Of a stretch of DNA of 40,723 nt, positions 1-9,909 are shown in pieces (positions within the stretch are counted from its first letter, which is position 1; every line of letters starts with the position of its first letter). Origin of the DNA: Rhodospirillales bacterium (lineage in GTDB: Bacteria > Pseudomonadota > Alphaproteobacteria > Acetobacterales > Acetobacteraceae); the NCBI GenBank assembly GCA_025352565.1, contig JANXTF010000009.1, positions 1-40,723 on the forward strand, given 5' to 3'. A model generated the notes under the pieces. The model searched no databases. It had not been told where the DNA came from and saw only the letters and a list, made by a program, of their open reading frames with translations. The translations under genes and the position numbers were made by a program.

Positions 1-148
1 CGCCCGTCTCGGGATGCCGGCGAATCACCATTGCGGGTTGCGTGGGCGCCACGTTCCAATTCGGCGCGATGTTGGGGAGCGGGTTCGTCGCCCGGAACAA
101 GGCGCGGATCGCTTCGGGTGGCAGATAGCTCGCGTATCTTCCGCACAT
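1..148 (-). CDS. SOS response-associated peptidase (SRAP/YedK/HMCES family), 5' part only
   Basis: Reading leftward from the ATG at 148-146, the protein starts Met-Cys-Gly-Arg-Tyr and continues through PPEAIRALFR, NPLPNIAPNWNVAPTQ and VIRRHPETG. This is the typical SRAP N-terminus. Cys2 is the residue that, once Met1 is removed, forms the thiazolidine crosslink to abasic sites in single-stranded DNA; that chemistry is family knowledge. About 49 codons are visible and the rest lies beyond the left edge. The gene is divergent from the small protein at 241. A LexA-type box (208-222) and a promoter-like pair (169-197) precede it, fitting SOS control. An open rightward frame over the same bases looks like a shadow. 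The family call is strong despite the truncation. Confidence 0.9.
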   Translation of the reverse strand, partial: MCGRYASYLPPEAIRALFRATNPLPNIAPNWNVAPTQPAMVIRRHPETG

Positions 149-168
149 GCCGGGCACCGTGCCAGCAT

Positions 169-197
169 CGGGTATGGCATGCTACCACGCCGCTCAA
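169..197 (-). promoter_or_regulatory. Candidate sigma70-type promoter for the SRAP gene
   Basis: On the minus strand TTGAGC (197-192) is followed after 17 bases by TACCCG (174-169). This would start transcription about 15 bases before the ATG at 148. The -10 element is weak, as is common in high-GC alphaproteobacteria. The LexA box lies just upstream of the -35. Confidence 0.4.
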
Positions 198-238
198 CGC
201 TCACTCTGTTCCCGTTGCGTTCATGGTGGCATGCTACC
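175..238. repeat. Two copies of a 12-base direct repeat with a palindromic GCATGC core
   Basis: TGGCATGCTACC occurs at 175-186 and again at 227-238, 52 bases apart start to start, about five helical turns. The second copy sits in GGTGGCATGCTACC, a palindrome with one mismatched pair around GCATGC. The copies flank the LexA-type box, and the second reaches within three bases of the start at 241. They could be a pair of operators for an unidentified regulator. Nothing else supports that. Confidence 0.4.
208..222. promoter_or_regulatory. Putative LexA box, GTTC-N7-GTTC
   Basis: GTTC at 208-211 and GTTC at 219-222 are separated by exactly seven bases, matching the direct-repeat LexA operator known in alphaproteobacteria. 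It lies between the divergent SRAP gene and the small Cys-rich gene and could control both. Eight fixed bases would match by chance about once in a window this size on both strands, so the support comes mainly from its position next to an SOS-associated gene. Confidence 0.55.
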
Positions 239-240
239 CC

Positions 241-534
241 ATGCCGCCGACCCTCCCGCCCGATCGCGCGCTCGCCCTGGCCGCCTCGGTGCGCACGCTG
301 CGTCACCTTTGGCTTGCGGTCGAGTGCTGCGGTTCGTCCATCATCCCGCTGCGGATGCTTCCCGCGCGGGGCACGCTGGCCGACGTAACCCTCGCGCTGC
401 GGTGCAAGAAATGCGGGCAACCGGCCCGGCGCGCGGTGTTGCTGGACAATCCGACGGGGCAGATGCCGGCGATATGGGGTGGACGGCCGCCGTGGCGGCT
501 TGTGGTATTGGACCGCCAGCCAGGCTGCCCTTAG
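241..534 (+). CDS. Small Cys-rich conserved hypothetical protein (zinc-knuckle-like)
   Basis: About 97 residues from the ATG at 241; an in-frame ATG at 223 would add six residues but abuts the LexA-type box. No clear ribosome binding site favours either. The protein has a Val-Glu-Cys-Cys-Gly segment near residue 30, then RCKKCGQPARR near residue 60, a single CxxC knuckle, and a Pro/Trp-rich tail ending Gly-Cys-Pro. It resembles short, uncharacterised alphaproteobacterial proteins with an RCxxCG motif. Metal binding is inferred from the cysteines only. It is divergent from the SRAP gene and may share its LexA-type operator, so an SOS-linked role is possible but unproven. Confidence 0.6.
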   Translation: MPPTLPPDRALALAASVRTLRHLWLAVECCGSSIIPLRMLPARGTLADVTLALRCKKCGQPARRAVLLDNPTGQMPAIWGGRPPWRLVVLDRQPGCP

Positions 535-625
535 CCCAAGCCTGTATCTAACCGCATCCACGCCAGTATATTGGACAAATTATGGACACGAGCCCGAGAG
601 AAACACCGTAAGTCGTTGTTTTAAT

Positions 626-701
626 TGGCATCCCGTACGAGATTCGAACTCGTGTTACCGCCGTGAAAGGGCGGTGTCCTGGGCCTCTAGACGAACGGGA
701 C
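626..701 (-). tRNA. tRNA-Glu (anticodon TTC)
   Basis: The minus-strand sequence from 701 to 626 folds as a cloverleaf. The acceptor stem is GTCCCGT/ACGGGAT with a G-U first pair, the anticodon stem CCGCC/GGCGG carries the loop CTTTCAC (anticodon TTC), and the T arm is ACGAG-TTCGAAT-CTCGT. The 3' CCA is encoded (626-628). A promoter-like pair lies just upstream. The 3' end shows no integrase or att-like duplication in the visible sequence. Confidence 0.96.
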
Positions 702-715
702 AAAGGCACGCAGGT

Positions 716-744
716 GGGGTAGCCGAGGGCGGAAACGCGGTCAA
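716..744 (-). promoter_or_regulatory. Candidate promoter for tRNA-Glu
   Basis: On the minus strand TTGACC (744-739) is followed after 17 bases by TACCCC (721-716), placing the start a few bases before the tRNA 5' end at 701. The pair lies in the 49-base gap between the stop of the Kdo hydroxylase gene and the tRNA. Confidence 0.45.
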
Positions 745-750
745 GAAGTC

Positions 751-1665
751 TCAGCCGCTGGCACCCTCGCCAAGCTTGCGCCCCGTGATCCGCTCCAGCA
801 CCCGCAGCGGCGAAAGCGTCGGATCGGCCATGGCCTCGACTGGAAGGTGAAACGTCTGCTCGAATGCGAAACGCCCCGCCAACGCGGCGTGCAGCACGCA
901 ATCCGTGTAACACATCCATGCGGTCCCGGGCGGGAACGACACCACCGTTCGCGGGGCGTCCCGCTGATATCCGGCGTCGAGCTTCGCTGCGTCGTGCAGG
1001 CGCAGCATGTAGTGGTCATAGGCGCTCCGCCGCGTCTTGGTCAGCCCAAGCTTGTGCATCACATAGGCCTGGCCGGGCAACGGCCGCCGCAGCTTCGGCA
1101 TGAACCCGCGCGCGAACGCCTCGAACGGTTCGCCCACCCGCCACACGCGTTCAACGCCATCCGGCGCGGCGTTGGCGAACACGCGCAGGATGCGCCGTCC
1201 GCCTGTGGGACGCGTGGGGAACGCATCGACGTGCAACAGCTTATCGTCATGCCGCGCCGTGGAGGCACGACCGGCGATTTCCGAAGGGCGGAAGCTCGTG
1301 CGGGCACGCTCGATCCGTGAAGCGTAGCGCGGGAACAACGCGCCCACGAGTGCGTGCGCCCGGCCGCCGAACTGCTCCATGACCGCGCCAAGCCGGGCTT
1401 TATCCAGGTCCTGGGCCGAGGTACCATGCACGCGGCCCGTGGCGGGATCGAGGCTGACGTTCTTGCGGCCCTCGTCGCCTGCGGCCATGCCGAGGAGCCG
1501 ACGCGCCTCGGGGTCCGGGTCGAAGGCAAGATGGGGGAAAAACAGGACTCGGCCGCGCTCCAGGGCCGTGACGGCCCGCATCTGTTTGTCGGGTGAGAAC
1601 GACGACTCCCAGTCACGGGTCTCGAACAACTCCACGACGCTCGTTGCGCGCGCGACGTCTTCCAA
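751..1665 (-). CDS. kdoO: Kdo hydroxylase family protein (Fe(II)/2-oxoglutarate dioxygenase)
   Basis: The protein has 304 residues from a TTG start at 1665, chosen because a GAGGA sequence lies about ten bases upstream and the length fits the family (about 300). The frame is open further upstream but there overlaps the M15 gene. Conserved blocks include ALERGRVLFFPHLAF near residue 35, HVDAFPTRPTGGRRILRVFAN from residue 145 and SFPPGTAWMCYTD followed by VLHAALAG. His145, Asp147 and His259 are the likely iron ligands. Characterised family members hydroxylate C3 of Kdo in the lipopolysaccharide inner core. The gene lies last before tRNA-Glu and 82 bases after the M15 peptidase gene, with a possible promoter of its own. 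Confidence 0.85.
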   Translation of the reverse strand: MEDVARATSVVELFETRDWESSFSPDKQMRAVTALERGRVLFFPHLAFDPDPEARRLLGMAAGDEGRKNVSLDPATGRVHGTSAQDLDKARLGAVMEQFGGRAHALVGALFPRYASRIERARTSFRPSEIAGRASTARHDDKLLHVDAFPTRPTGGRRILRVFANAAPDGVERVWRVGEPFEAFARGFMPKLRRPLPGQAYVMHKLGLTKTRRSAYDHYMLRLHDAAKLDAGYQRDAPRTVVSFPPGTAWMCYTDCVLHAALAGRFAFEQTFHLPVEAMADPTLSPLRVLERITGRKLGEGASG

Positions 1666-1708
1666 GATAGCGAATTCCTCATGTTGCCGAGCGACCGATC
1701 GAGCCGCG

Positions 1709-1737
1709 TTTATGATGCAATCCGACCCGAAAGTTAA
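1709..1737 (-). promoter_or_regulatory. Candidate promoter for the Kdo hydroxylase gene
   Basis: TTAACT (1737-1732) and CATAAA (1714-1709) lie 17 bases apart on the minus strand. They sit in a locally AT-rich patch between the M15 stop codon and the Kdo hydroxylase start. The -10 matches moderately. A separate start of transcription would explain the only sizeable gap in this gene run. Confidence 0.35.
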
Positions 1738-1747
1738 TTCAAATCGC

Positions 1748-2452
1748 TCAATCCGCGTCCTCGCTGCCCTGTCCAAGCAATTCCGGGCGATATTCGAAAT
1801 GCATCGTGTCGTAATGCGACCAGCGGCCGCCCCAGATGAAGCCGTGGCGCTCGAAGGCGGCCACGATCTCGGCGGGGACACGGTTGCGCCAGGGCGCGCG
1901 GCGCCACAGCCAGTAGTCGCCGCTGCCGAGATTGATGTCGATCGCGGCGCCATAGGCATGCATCGAGGGCTCGCCCGTGTCGGCCACCGCGCGACAGACA
2001 TAGGTGCCCGCCATGGGCCACAGGAAGCGGCGCCATTCCGGAGCGTCCAACTCGCGGGCGACTGCAGCGAGGTGGCGGTCGATGTGGTTCACCCCGGTGA
2101 TGCGCACGGAACGGCCGCCGGGCCATGGGATCGACACGAGATGCGGGACCACCTCGCCGCGCCTGCAATCGCCATACATCTTGGCGAGGAGCGCCGGGTT
2201 GCGCGCCCGACCGGGGTCGGCTCCCTCGCTGGGCGGGTCCAACGGCATCCCGCGTGGGTAGGACGCCGAGACCTGTTCCAGGATCGAGCGTTCTCCGGTG
2301 GACCACGCCATGCGCGTGCCGTCGGGCCACACCAATTCGGGACCGTCCACCACGAATTGCCCTGGGTAGGCGGCAAGCAGGGCCTGTATGGCCGACGGCG
2401 GAGGCGCCGCCGCGGCGGTCAGCAACGCGGCCGCGAGAGCGAGAACCCTCAC
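1748..2452 (-). CDS. Secreted M15-family D-alanyl-D-alanine carboxypeptidase-like protein
   Basis: The GTG start at 2452 overlaps the recJ stop in GTGA and places a signal peptide (VRVLALAAALLTAAAAP) at the N-terminus, giving 234 residues. A start further upstream would spoil the signal peptide. The VanY/M15 zinc motif SMHAYGAAIDINL (S-x-H-x-x-G-x-A-x-D) and the later YDTMHFEY, supplying a second metal His and the catalytic acid, are intact. Family members trim peptidoglycan stem peptides in the periplasm, so a cell-wall role is expected. Coupling to recJ is probably only transcriptional convenience. Substrate is unknown. Confidence 0.85.
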   Translation of the reverse strand: MRVLALAAALLTAAAAPPPSAIQALLAAYPGQFVVDGPELVWPDGTRMAWSTGERSILEQVSASYPRGMPLDPPSEGADPGRARNPALLAKMYGDCRRGEVVPHLVSIPWPGGRSVRITGVNHIDRHLAAVARELDAPEWRRFLWPMAGTYVCRAVADTGEPSMHAYGAAIDINLGSGDYWLWRRAPWRNRVPAEIVAAFERHGFIWGGRWSHYDTMHFEYRPELLGQGSEDAD

Positions 2453-4101
2453 GCCACTGCACCGTCGCTGACGAAGAAGCTGGCGGTGACGGTGCCGTTC
2501 CATTCCTCGGCGCGGAGATGCCCTGCCAAATGCAGGACGGCGCCGTCGCGCGCCAGCAGAGCGTCGGCCAGCTTGCCTCCCTTGGCGCGGAACATCAGCG
2601 CCTTCACCCGAGCGCCGCCGCTCTCGCCGGACAGCATGGCGCGGATGGTGGCGCCCTCGCGGCCGATGCGTTCGGCATGGGCCACCCGCATGCGCGGCAG
2701 CACCATGAGCGGCTCGGCGTTGCCGTTGCCGTAGGGGGCGAGGCGGGCGAGGTGCCCCGCCGTCTCGGTGGTGCAGGCGGCGGCGGCGAGCGTGCCCTCG
2801 ATCAGCAGGTCGGCCGCGCGGGGCAGCAGCGCGGCCCCAGCGAGGCGTTCGTCCATGAACCCGTGGAGCGCCGCGAGACCGGCCGCGGGCAGGCTAAAGC
2901 CCGCCGCCATGGCATGCCCGCCGCCAGTGGTCAGCAATCCCGCCTGCCGCGCCGCGATCACGGCCGCGCCGAGGTTATGCCCCGGCACAGAGCGGGCCGA
3001 GCCCTTGGCCATGCCGTCGGCGATGCCGGCGACCAGGGCCGGGCGGTTGAAGCGCTCCTTGATGCGGCCGGCGACGATGCCGACCACGCCCGGATGCCAC
3101 CCCTCCCCCGCCACCACGGCCACCGCATGGCCCGCGTCGATCTGCGCCTCGGCCTGGGCGAGCGCGCCGTCAAGCATGGATTGCTCGACCTCCTGGCGCT
3201 GGCGGTTCACGCCGTCGAGCGCGGCGGCCAGGGCGGCCGCCTCCACCGGGTCCTGGCACAGCAGCAGGCGCAGCCCGAGATCGGCCTCGCTGATGCGGCC
3301 GGCGGCGTTGATGCGGGGGCCGAGCGCGAAGCCGAGCGTGTGCGCGTCGGGCCGGGTGCGCGATTGCGCCACTTCCAGCAGCGCCGCGAGGCCGGGTCGC
3401 TCGCGGCGGGCGAGCACGCGCAGGCCCTGGACCACGAAGGCGCGGTTGAGGCCGGTGAGCGGCATCACGTCGCACACGGTGGCCAGCGCCACCATATCGA
3501 GCAGGCCCATGAGGTCGGGCTCGGGGCGGGCGGCGAAGAAATCGGCGCGGCGGAGCATCCGGACCGTTGCGATGGCGGCGAGGAAGCTGACGCCGGCGGC
3601 GCACAGGCCGCTCATCCCGGAGGCGCAATCCAGCCGATTGGGGTTGACGGTGGCGATCACGGCGGGCGGCGGGCCCTCGCAGACATGATGGTCGAGCACC
3701 AGCACCTCGGCCCGGCCCCGCACGGCGGACAGCGCCTCGCCGGCGGCTGAGCCGCAATCGACGCACACGATGAGGCTGGCGCCGCGTCCGGCAAGGCCAA
3801 CCAGGGCAGCCGCGTTGGGGCCGTAGCCCTCGCGAATGCGGTCCGGCACGTAGGAGATGACGGTGCAGCCGAGGGCGCGCAGCGTGGTGGCCATGATGGC
3901 GCCGGCGCAGGCGCCATCCACGTCGTAGTCGCCGAACACGGCCACGGTCTCCCGCGCCATGACGGCGCGGGCCAGCCTTGTGGCGGCCACTTCCATGTCG
4001 ATCAGCGTGTGCGGGTCGGGCAGCAGAGCGCGCAAGGTGGGTTCGAGGAAATGCGCCGCCGTCTCGGCGTCGATGCCGCGCGCGGCGAGCAGGCGGCCCA
4101 T
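2449..4101 (-). CDS. recJ: Single-stranded-DNA-specific exonuclease RecJ
   Basis: RecJ degrades single-stranded DNA 5' to 3' in recombination and mismatch repair. The protein shows the DHH-family metal motifs DYDVDG and LDHH, then FALGPRINAAGR, GWHPGVVGIVAGR and GGGHAMAAGF, followed by the C-terminal OB-like part. From the first ATG at 4101 it has 550 residues, short for the family. The same frame stays open upstream to 4251 and encodes a typical RecJ N-terminus (LGVTASLTGRRW, then AERIGLGLAQRLGIPEI), but with no ATG, GTG or TTG. A CTG at 4251 or ATT at 4248, overlapping the glpX stop, would give about 600 residues. The true start is therefore unresolved. The gene follows glpX and overlaps the M15 gene by four bases. 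Confidence 0.93.
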   Translation of the reverse strand: MGRLLAARGIDAETAAHFLEPTLRALLPDPHTLIDMEVAATRLARAVMARETVAVFGDYDVDGACAGAIMATTLRALGCTVISYVPDRIREGYGPNAAALVGLAGRGASLIVCVDCGSAAGEALSAVRGRAEVLVLDHHVCEGPPPAVIATVNPNRLDCASGMSGLCAAGVSFLAAIATVRMLRRADFFAARPEPDLMGLLDMVALATVCDVMPLTGLNRAFVVQGLRVLARRERPGLAALLEVAQSRTRPDAHTLGFALGPRINAAGRISEADLGLRLLLCQDPVEAAALAAALDGVNRQRQEVEQSMLDGALAQAEAQIDAGHAVAVVAGEGWHPGVVGIVAGRIKERFNRPALVAGIADGMAKGSARSVPGHNLGAAVIAARQAGLLTTGGGHAMAAGFSLPAAGLAALHGFMDERLAGAALLPRAADLLIEGTLAAAACTTETAGHLARLAPYGNGNAEPLMVLPRMRVAHAERIGREGATIRAMLSGESGGARVKALMFRAKGGKLADALLARDGAVLHLAGHLRAEEWNGTVTASFFVSDGAVA

Positions 4102-4247
4102 GATCTCGGGGATTCCGAGCCGCTGGGCGAGGCCGAGGCCGATGCGCTCGGCCCCCGCGTCGCGCCACAGCCAGCGCCGCCCGGTCAGGCTGGCGGTGAC
4201 GCCGAGGACGTGGCTTCCCCCGGCGGGCGCGAGAGCGAGGGCAGCAA

Positions 4248-5234
<987 letters not shown>

Positions 5235-5255
5235 GTTTTGTCTCGGTTCCTGGTC

Positions 5256-6544
5256 TTACGCCGGTTCTATGCGGATCATGGTCGGGTCCTCGAGCACGGC
5301 GTCAAGCGCCGTCAGCCGCGCGAGCACCGCCGACATGGCAGATTCGCGGACCTCGTGTGTCACCAGCACCACCGGCACCGCCTCGCCGGGGCTGCGGCCG
5401 CGCTGCAGCATGCTTTCGAGCGAGACGCCGTGGTCGCGGAGCGCCGCCGTCACGTCGGCGATGACGCCGGGACGGTCCACCACCATCAGGCGCAGATAGT
5501 AGGCGCCGACATAGGCCTCCATCGGCACCGACGGCGCGTTGGACAGCGCGCCGGAGGCGGCACCCCACACCGGCGTCACACGGTTACGCACGATATCGAT
5601 GAGGTCGGACACCACGGCGGACGCCGTCGGACCGGCGCCGGCGCCGCGGCCCTCCAGCATGATCCGCCCGACGAAATCGCCTTCCGCGACCACGGCGTTG
5701 AACACGCCATCCACCCGCGCGATGGGTGCGGCCTCGGGCACCATGCAGGGATGCACGCGCGCCTCGATGCCGGCCTCGGTCTGCCGCGCGATGCCCAGCA
5801 GCTTGATGCGATAGCCGAGCTCCGTCGCGAACGCGATGTCGAGCGCGGAGACGCGGCGGATGCCTTCGACATGGACCGCGTCGAAGGCCACCGGGCGGCC
5901 GAAGGCGAGTGCGGCGAGGATGGCCAGCTTGTGGGCGGCGTCGATGCCGTCCACGTCGAAACTCGGGTCGCTTTCGGCGTAACCGAGCTTCTGAGCGTCG
6001 GCCAGAACGTCGGCGAATTCGCGGCCGCGCTCGCGCATCACGGTGAGGATGTAGTTGCAGGTGCCGTTCAGGATGCCGGCGACACGGCTGATGCGGTTGC
6101 CGGAGAGACCCTCGCGCAGCGCCTTGATGACCGGGATGCCGCCCGCCACCGCCGCCTCGAACGCCAGCGGCACGCCGGCGCGCTCGGCGGCATTGGCCAA
6201 TTCGGCGCCATGAACGGCCAGCAGCGCCTTGTTGGCCGTCACCACCGGCTTGCCGGCGGCGAGAGCCGCCTCCACCAATGCCCGCGCGGGGCCGTCGGCG
6301 CCGCCGATCACCTCGACGACCACATCCACGGCCGGGTCATGCGCGAGCGCCACCGGATCGTCGTACCAGCGGAGCCCGGCGAGCGAGATGCCGCGGTCGC
6401 GCCCACGATCTCGCGCCGAGACCGCGGTGACCGCGATGGGGCGGCCGGCGCGCGCGGTGATGAGATCGGCGTTCTGGCGGAGCATGGCCAGCACGCCGCC
6501 GCCCACCGTGCCGAGGCCGGCGACCGCGACCGAAAGCGGGCGGG

Positions 6545-6548
<4 letters not shown>
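5256..6548 (-). CDS. hom: Homoserine dehydrogenase
   Basis: Hom reduces aspartate semialdehyde to homoserine for threonine and methionine synthesis. The ATG at 6548 overlaps the aminotransferase stop (ATGA) and starts a protein of 430 residues with the nucleotide-binding loop AGLGTVGGGV at residues 10-19. The catalytic domain contains GILNGTCNYIL and ESDPSFDVDGIDAAHKLAILA. A C-terminal ACT domain (VDRPGVIADVTAALRDHGVSLESM) suggests feedback inhibition by an amino acid, typically threonine. Length matches the family. Confidence 0.97.
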
Positions 6549-7765
<1,217 letters not shown>

Positions 7766-7796
7766 GGTTCAGGGTCCGGAAATTACGGAAGAAGGT

Positions 7797-7811
7797 GGCG
7801 GCTGGGCCGCC
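7797..7811 (-). terminator. Short GC hairpin between the ParA-like and aminotransferase genes
   Basis: GGCGGC (7797-7802) and GCCGCC (7806-7811) form a 6-bp stem with a three-base loop. On the minus strand it is followed by a pyrimidine-rich stretch but no true U tract. It lies in the 56-base gap after the ParA-like stop and could weaken read-through or be incidental. Confidence 0.3.
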
Positions 7812-7821
7812 GGGAAGCGGC

Positions 7822-8688
7822 CTAGCTGGCGAACCAGTCGCCGATCGGCTGCATGACCTCGAGCGTGCGGTTGCCCCACGCAATCTCCGCCCGCGCCTGA
7901 CGCAGCGCGCGCAGCAACGCCGCCCCGGTGAGCTTGTCCGAGCGCAAGACGGCCTCGGCCTCGGAGACCATGCGGTCGATGCGCTGGAACACAACGGAGC
8001 CGATATTGGCCACCGCCAGCTTCTCGACGCGCATGACATGAACTCGTCCAGGCTGAGAGGCGACCAAGCGATCGCGGTACAGATTCCAGTCGTGCATCTC
8101 GTCGTCGAAGCGGCCGAAATACTCCTGCTCGACGATAAACACGCGGGTCTGGGACCCCCAGTTCACCACGCTGTCGATGGCGGTGCGGGCGCTTTCCACC
8201 GAGTCGCCGGCGGTGGTGAGCGGCACCACGACGCCGATCCGTGCGCCGTCCTCGGGAAAAATCGGACGCGGCTCGTCATCGAGGATGCGGCAGATCTCGG
8301 TGAACATGTTCGAGCCGAGGTCGATGACCATGTTGCCGAGACCGATGGCGTACAGCATGTCGTCCCATGCGGTAGCGTTAGGGTCGTAGGCAAGCTCGCG
8401 CATCGCCTCGAAGGCGGCGGCGTTGCGGGCGTCGCGGTGGGTGACGCTGCCGATGCCGTCCTCGCTTCGGAAGATCGCGGCCAGACGGGGATGGCGTTCA
8501 TACTCGCGCACCTCGACCGTTTTCATCAGCATCGGATAACGCTGCAGCAGGCTGACGATCACCGCGTTGGCCGTGGTGGTCTTGCCGCTGGATTTGTCGT
8601 TCGCGAAGATCAGCGTCTTGCGAGACTTCGCCGCCGCATGAGGAGCCGCCACATCGGCGGCGGCGTCGGCCTGTTCCATCGTGTCCAT
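7822..8688 (-). CDS. ParA-like P-loop NTPase of unknown function
   Basis: The protein has 288 residues from the ATG at 8688, preceded by GAAGGA about ten bases upstream; an ATG at 8739 would add 17 unlikely residues. The N-terminal core LIFANDKSSGKTTTANAV (residues 26-43) resembles a ParA/MinD-type loop but is one residue shorter between the first Lys and the GK pair. Further segments include MVIDLGSNMFTEICRI, like a switch region, and GVVVPLTTAGDSVESARTAIDSV. No DNA-binding domain or ParB partner is adjacent. It lies between tRNA-Pro and the aminotransferase gene, reading the same way. A NIMIBI-type ATPase is a fair guess; the cargo is unknown. It could be a relic of plasmid or conjugative-element machinery fixed in the chromosome. 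Confidence 0.65.
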   Translation of the reverse strand: MDTMEQADAAADVAAPHAAAKSRKTLIFANDKSSGKTTTANAVIVSLLQRYPMLMKTVEVREYERHPRLAAIFRSEDGIGSVTHRDARNAAAFEAMRELAYDPNATAWDDMLYAIGLGNMVIDLGSNMFTEICRILDDEPRPIFPEDGARIGVVVPLTTAGDSVESARTAIDSVVNWGSQTRVFIVEQEYFGRFDDEMHDWNLYRDRLVASQPGRVHVMRVEKLAVANIGSVVFQRIDRMVSEAEAVLRSDKLTGAALLRALRQARAEIAWGNRTLEVMQPIGDWFAS

Positions 8689-8802
8689 CGCTCGCGAATC
8701 CTTCTGCAGCACGGCCGAAATCGAGGCCGTTCTTACCATAAGCGTTCATCAAGGGAAGCTTTGGCCGATAACGGGGACAGGTGGGTATGCGACCGGGGAA
8801 AA

Positions 8803-8879
8803 TGGTCGGGCAGGCCGGATTCGAACCGACGACCCCCAGTCCCCCAGACTGGTGCGCTACCAGGCTGCGCTACTGCCCG
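8803..8879 (-). tRNA. tRNA-Pro (anticodon GGG)
   Basis: The minus-strand sequence from 8879 to 8803 forms a cloverleaf. The acceptor stem is CGGGCAG/CTGCCCG, the D arm contains GCGCAGCCTGGTAGCGC, the anticodon arm is CCAGT-CTGGGGG-ACTGG with anticodon GGG, and the T loop is TTCGAAT. The 3' CCA is encoded at 8805-8803. Confidence 0.95.
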
Positions 8880-8911
8880 CCATAACCCAGCGACGCATCG
8901 CCGGGCGCGTC

Positions 8912-8940
8912 CATCTAGCAGCGGGAAGGCCCGCCCGCAA
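8912..8940 (-). promoter_or_regulatory. Candidate promoter for tRNA-Pro
   Basis: TTGCGG (8940-8935) and TAGATG (8917-8912) are 17 bases apart on the minus strand, about 33 bases upstream of the tRNA 5' end, directly after the merR-like stop codon. Both hexamers match the consensus moderately. Confidence 0.4.
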
Positions 8941-8947
8941 CGCGTAA

Positions 8948-9496
8948 TCAGGCGGCCAGGAGCGCGCGAAGCGACTCCAGCTCTTTCAGGGCCTCGGCGA
9001 GAACGGCCCGCAGCCGATCGGCCTCGGCGTCGGGTTTGGCGCGTGCCGCGCGGGCGGCGGCGGCCGAAGGAACATCTCTGGCCGCCGCCTGCGCCAGACC
9101 CGGCATCGGCAATTGCGGTTCGGATATGGCCGTCTCGATCGCTTCGCCCTCGATCTCCTGCCGCTCGTCGGCGGGCGCTGGCGGAATGTCGTCGGACAGT
9201 TTGCCGCCGCCCTCGCGTAAAAGCCGCTGCACGCCCTTGATGGTGTAGCCCTGGGTGTAGAGCAGGTCCGAGATGCGGCGCAGCAAGGCGATATCGTCAG
9301 GACGGTAATAGCGCCTGCCGCCGCCCCGCTTCAGCGGCTTCACCTGGGGAAACTTGGTCTCCCAGAAACGCAGCACATGCTGCGGGATATGCAGATCGTC
9401 GGCGACCTCGCTGATCGTGCGGAAAGCATTCGGCGCCTTGCGCGGCTTGAGTCGGGCCTCGACGGACTCGCCGACTGCATCGGCGTCAGAACTCAT
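8948..9496 (-). CDS. MerR-family transcriptional regulator
   Basis: The 182-residue protein has a MerR winged helix-turn-helix at residues 26-90: [28 protein letters not shown], then [18 protein letters not shown] and [14 protein letters not shown]. The C-terminal half is Ala/Glu-rich and ends in a probable short coiled coil, with no cysteine-based metal site, so the signal is unknown. The ATG overlaps the ihfA stop in ATGA, so it is translated with IHF-alpha. This ihfA-merR pairing is common in alphaproteobacteria and the protein is a conserved orphan regulator of unidentified targets. Confidence 0.9.
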   Translation of the reverse strand: MSSDADAVGESVEARLKPRKAPNAFRTISEVADDLHIPQHVLRFWETKFPQVKPLKRGGGRRYYRPDDIALLRRISDLLYTQGYTIKGVQRLLREGGGKLSDDIPPAPADERQEIEGEAIETAISEPQLPMPGLAQAAARDVPSAAAARAARAKPDAEADRLRAVLAEALKELESLRALLAA

Positions 9497-9813
9497 TCGT
9501 CGTCCCCGTCATCGCCGATGGGCGGCGTCATGTGGTTGACATGCGCCTTGAGTACCTGACTCGGCCGGAACACCAGCACGCGGCGCGGCAGGATAGGAAC
9601 CTCCACGCCCGTCTTAGGGTTGCGGCCAATCCGGCGGCCTTTCTGGCGCACGGAAAACGTTCCGAACCCACTGATTTTAACTGATTCTCCGTTTTCGAGA
9701 ACGGCGGACATGCGGGTCAGCACCGTTTCCAGCAACTCAGCCGATTCATTGCGGGACAAGCCCACTTGCGTGAAGATCGTCTCGGCCAGATGCGCGCGGG
9801 TGACTGTGTTCAT
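9493..9813 (-). CDS. ihfA: Integration host factor subunit alpha
   Basis: IHF-alpha dimerises with IHF-beta to bend DNA at specific sites. The 106-residue protein has the full HU/IHF fold, with an N-terminal helical part ([28 protein letters not shown]) and the DNA-clasping arm [26 protein letters not shown]. The C-terminus is extended and acidic. It follows fabH by a 96-base gap and overlaps the MerR gene. Confidence 0.95.
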   Translation of the reverse strand: MNTVTRAHLAETIFTQVGLSRNESAELLETVLTRMSAVLENGESVKISGFGTFSVRQKGRRIGRNPKTGVEVPILPRRVLVFRPSQVLKAHVNHMTPPIGDDGDDE

Positions 9814-9819
9814 GCCCGA

Positions 9820-9848
9820 ACGCTATTTCCACCCGCGCCCCGCGTCAA
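9820..9848 (-). promoter_or_regulatory. Candidate promoter for ihfA
   Basis: TTGACG (9848-9843) is followed after 17 bases by TAGCGT (9825-9820) on the minus strand. The predicted transcript would begin almost at the ihfA ATG, giving a leaderless or very short-leader message. It lies in the only sizeable gap between fabH and ihfA. Confidence 0.35.
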
Positions 9849-9909
9849 GAAATGCCGCAAAACAAGTACTTGGCACGGTCCCGTTCCGGGGCCGTCGCAA
9901 GAGCGCCTG

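Noticed and set aside
3-128. Rightward reading of a possible C-terminal peptide ending at a TAG at 126-128
   Set aside because: The opposite strand of the same bases encodes the unmistakable SRAP N-terminus (Met-Cys-Gly-Arg-Tyr, then NPLPN and WNVAPTQ), so the rightward frame is a shadow.
1666-2001. N-terminal extension of the Kdo hydroxylase upstream of 1665
   Set aside because: It overlaps the M15 peptidase gene, has no Kdo-hydroxylase similarity, and would make the protein much longer than the family.
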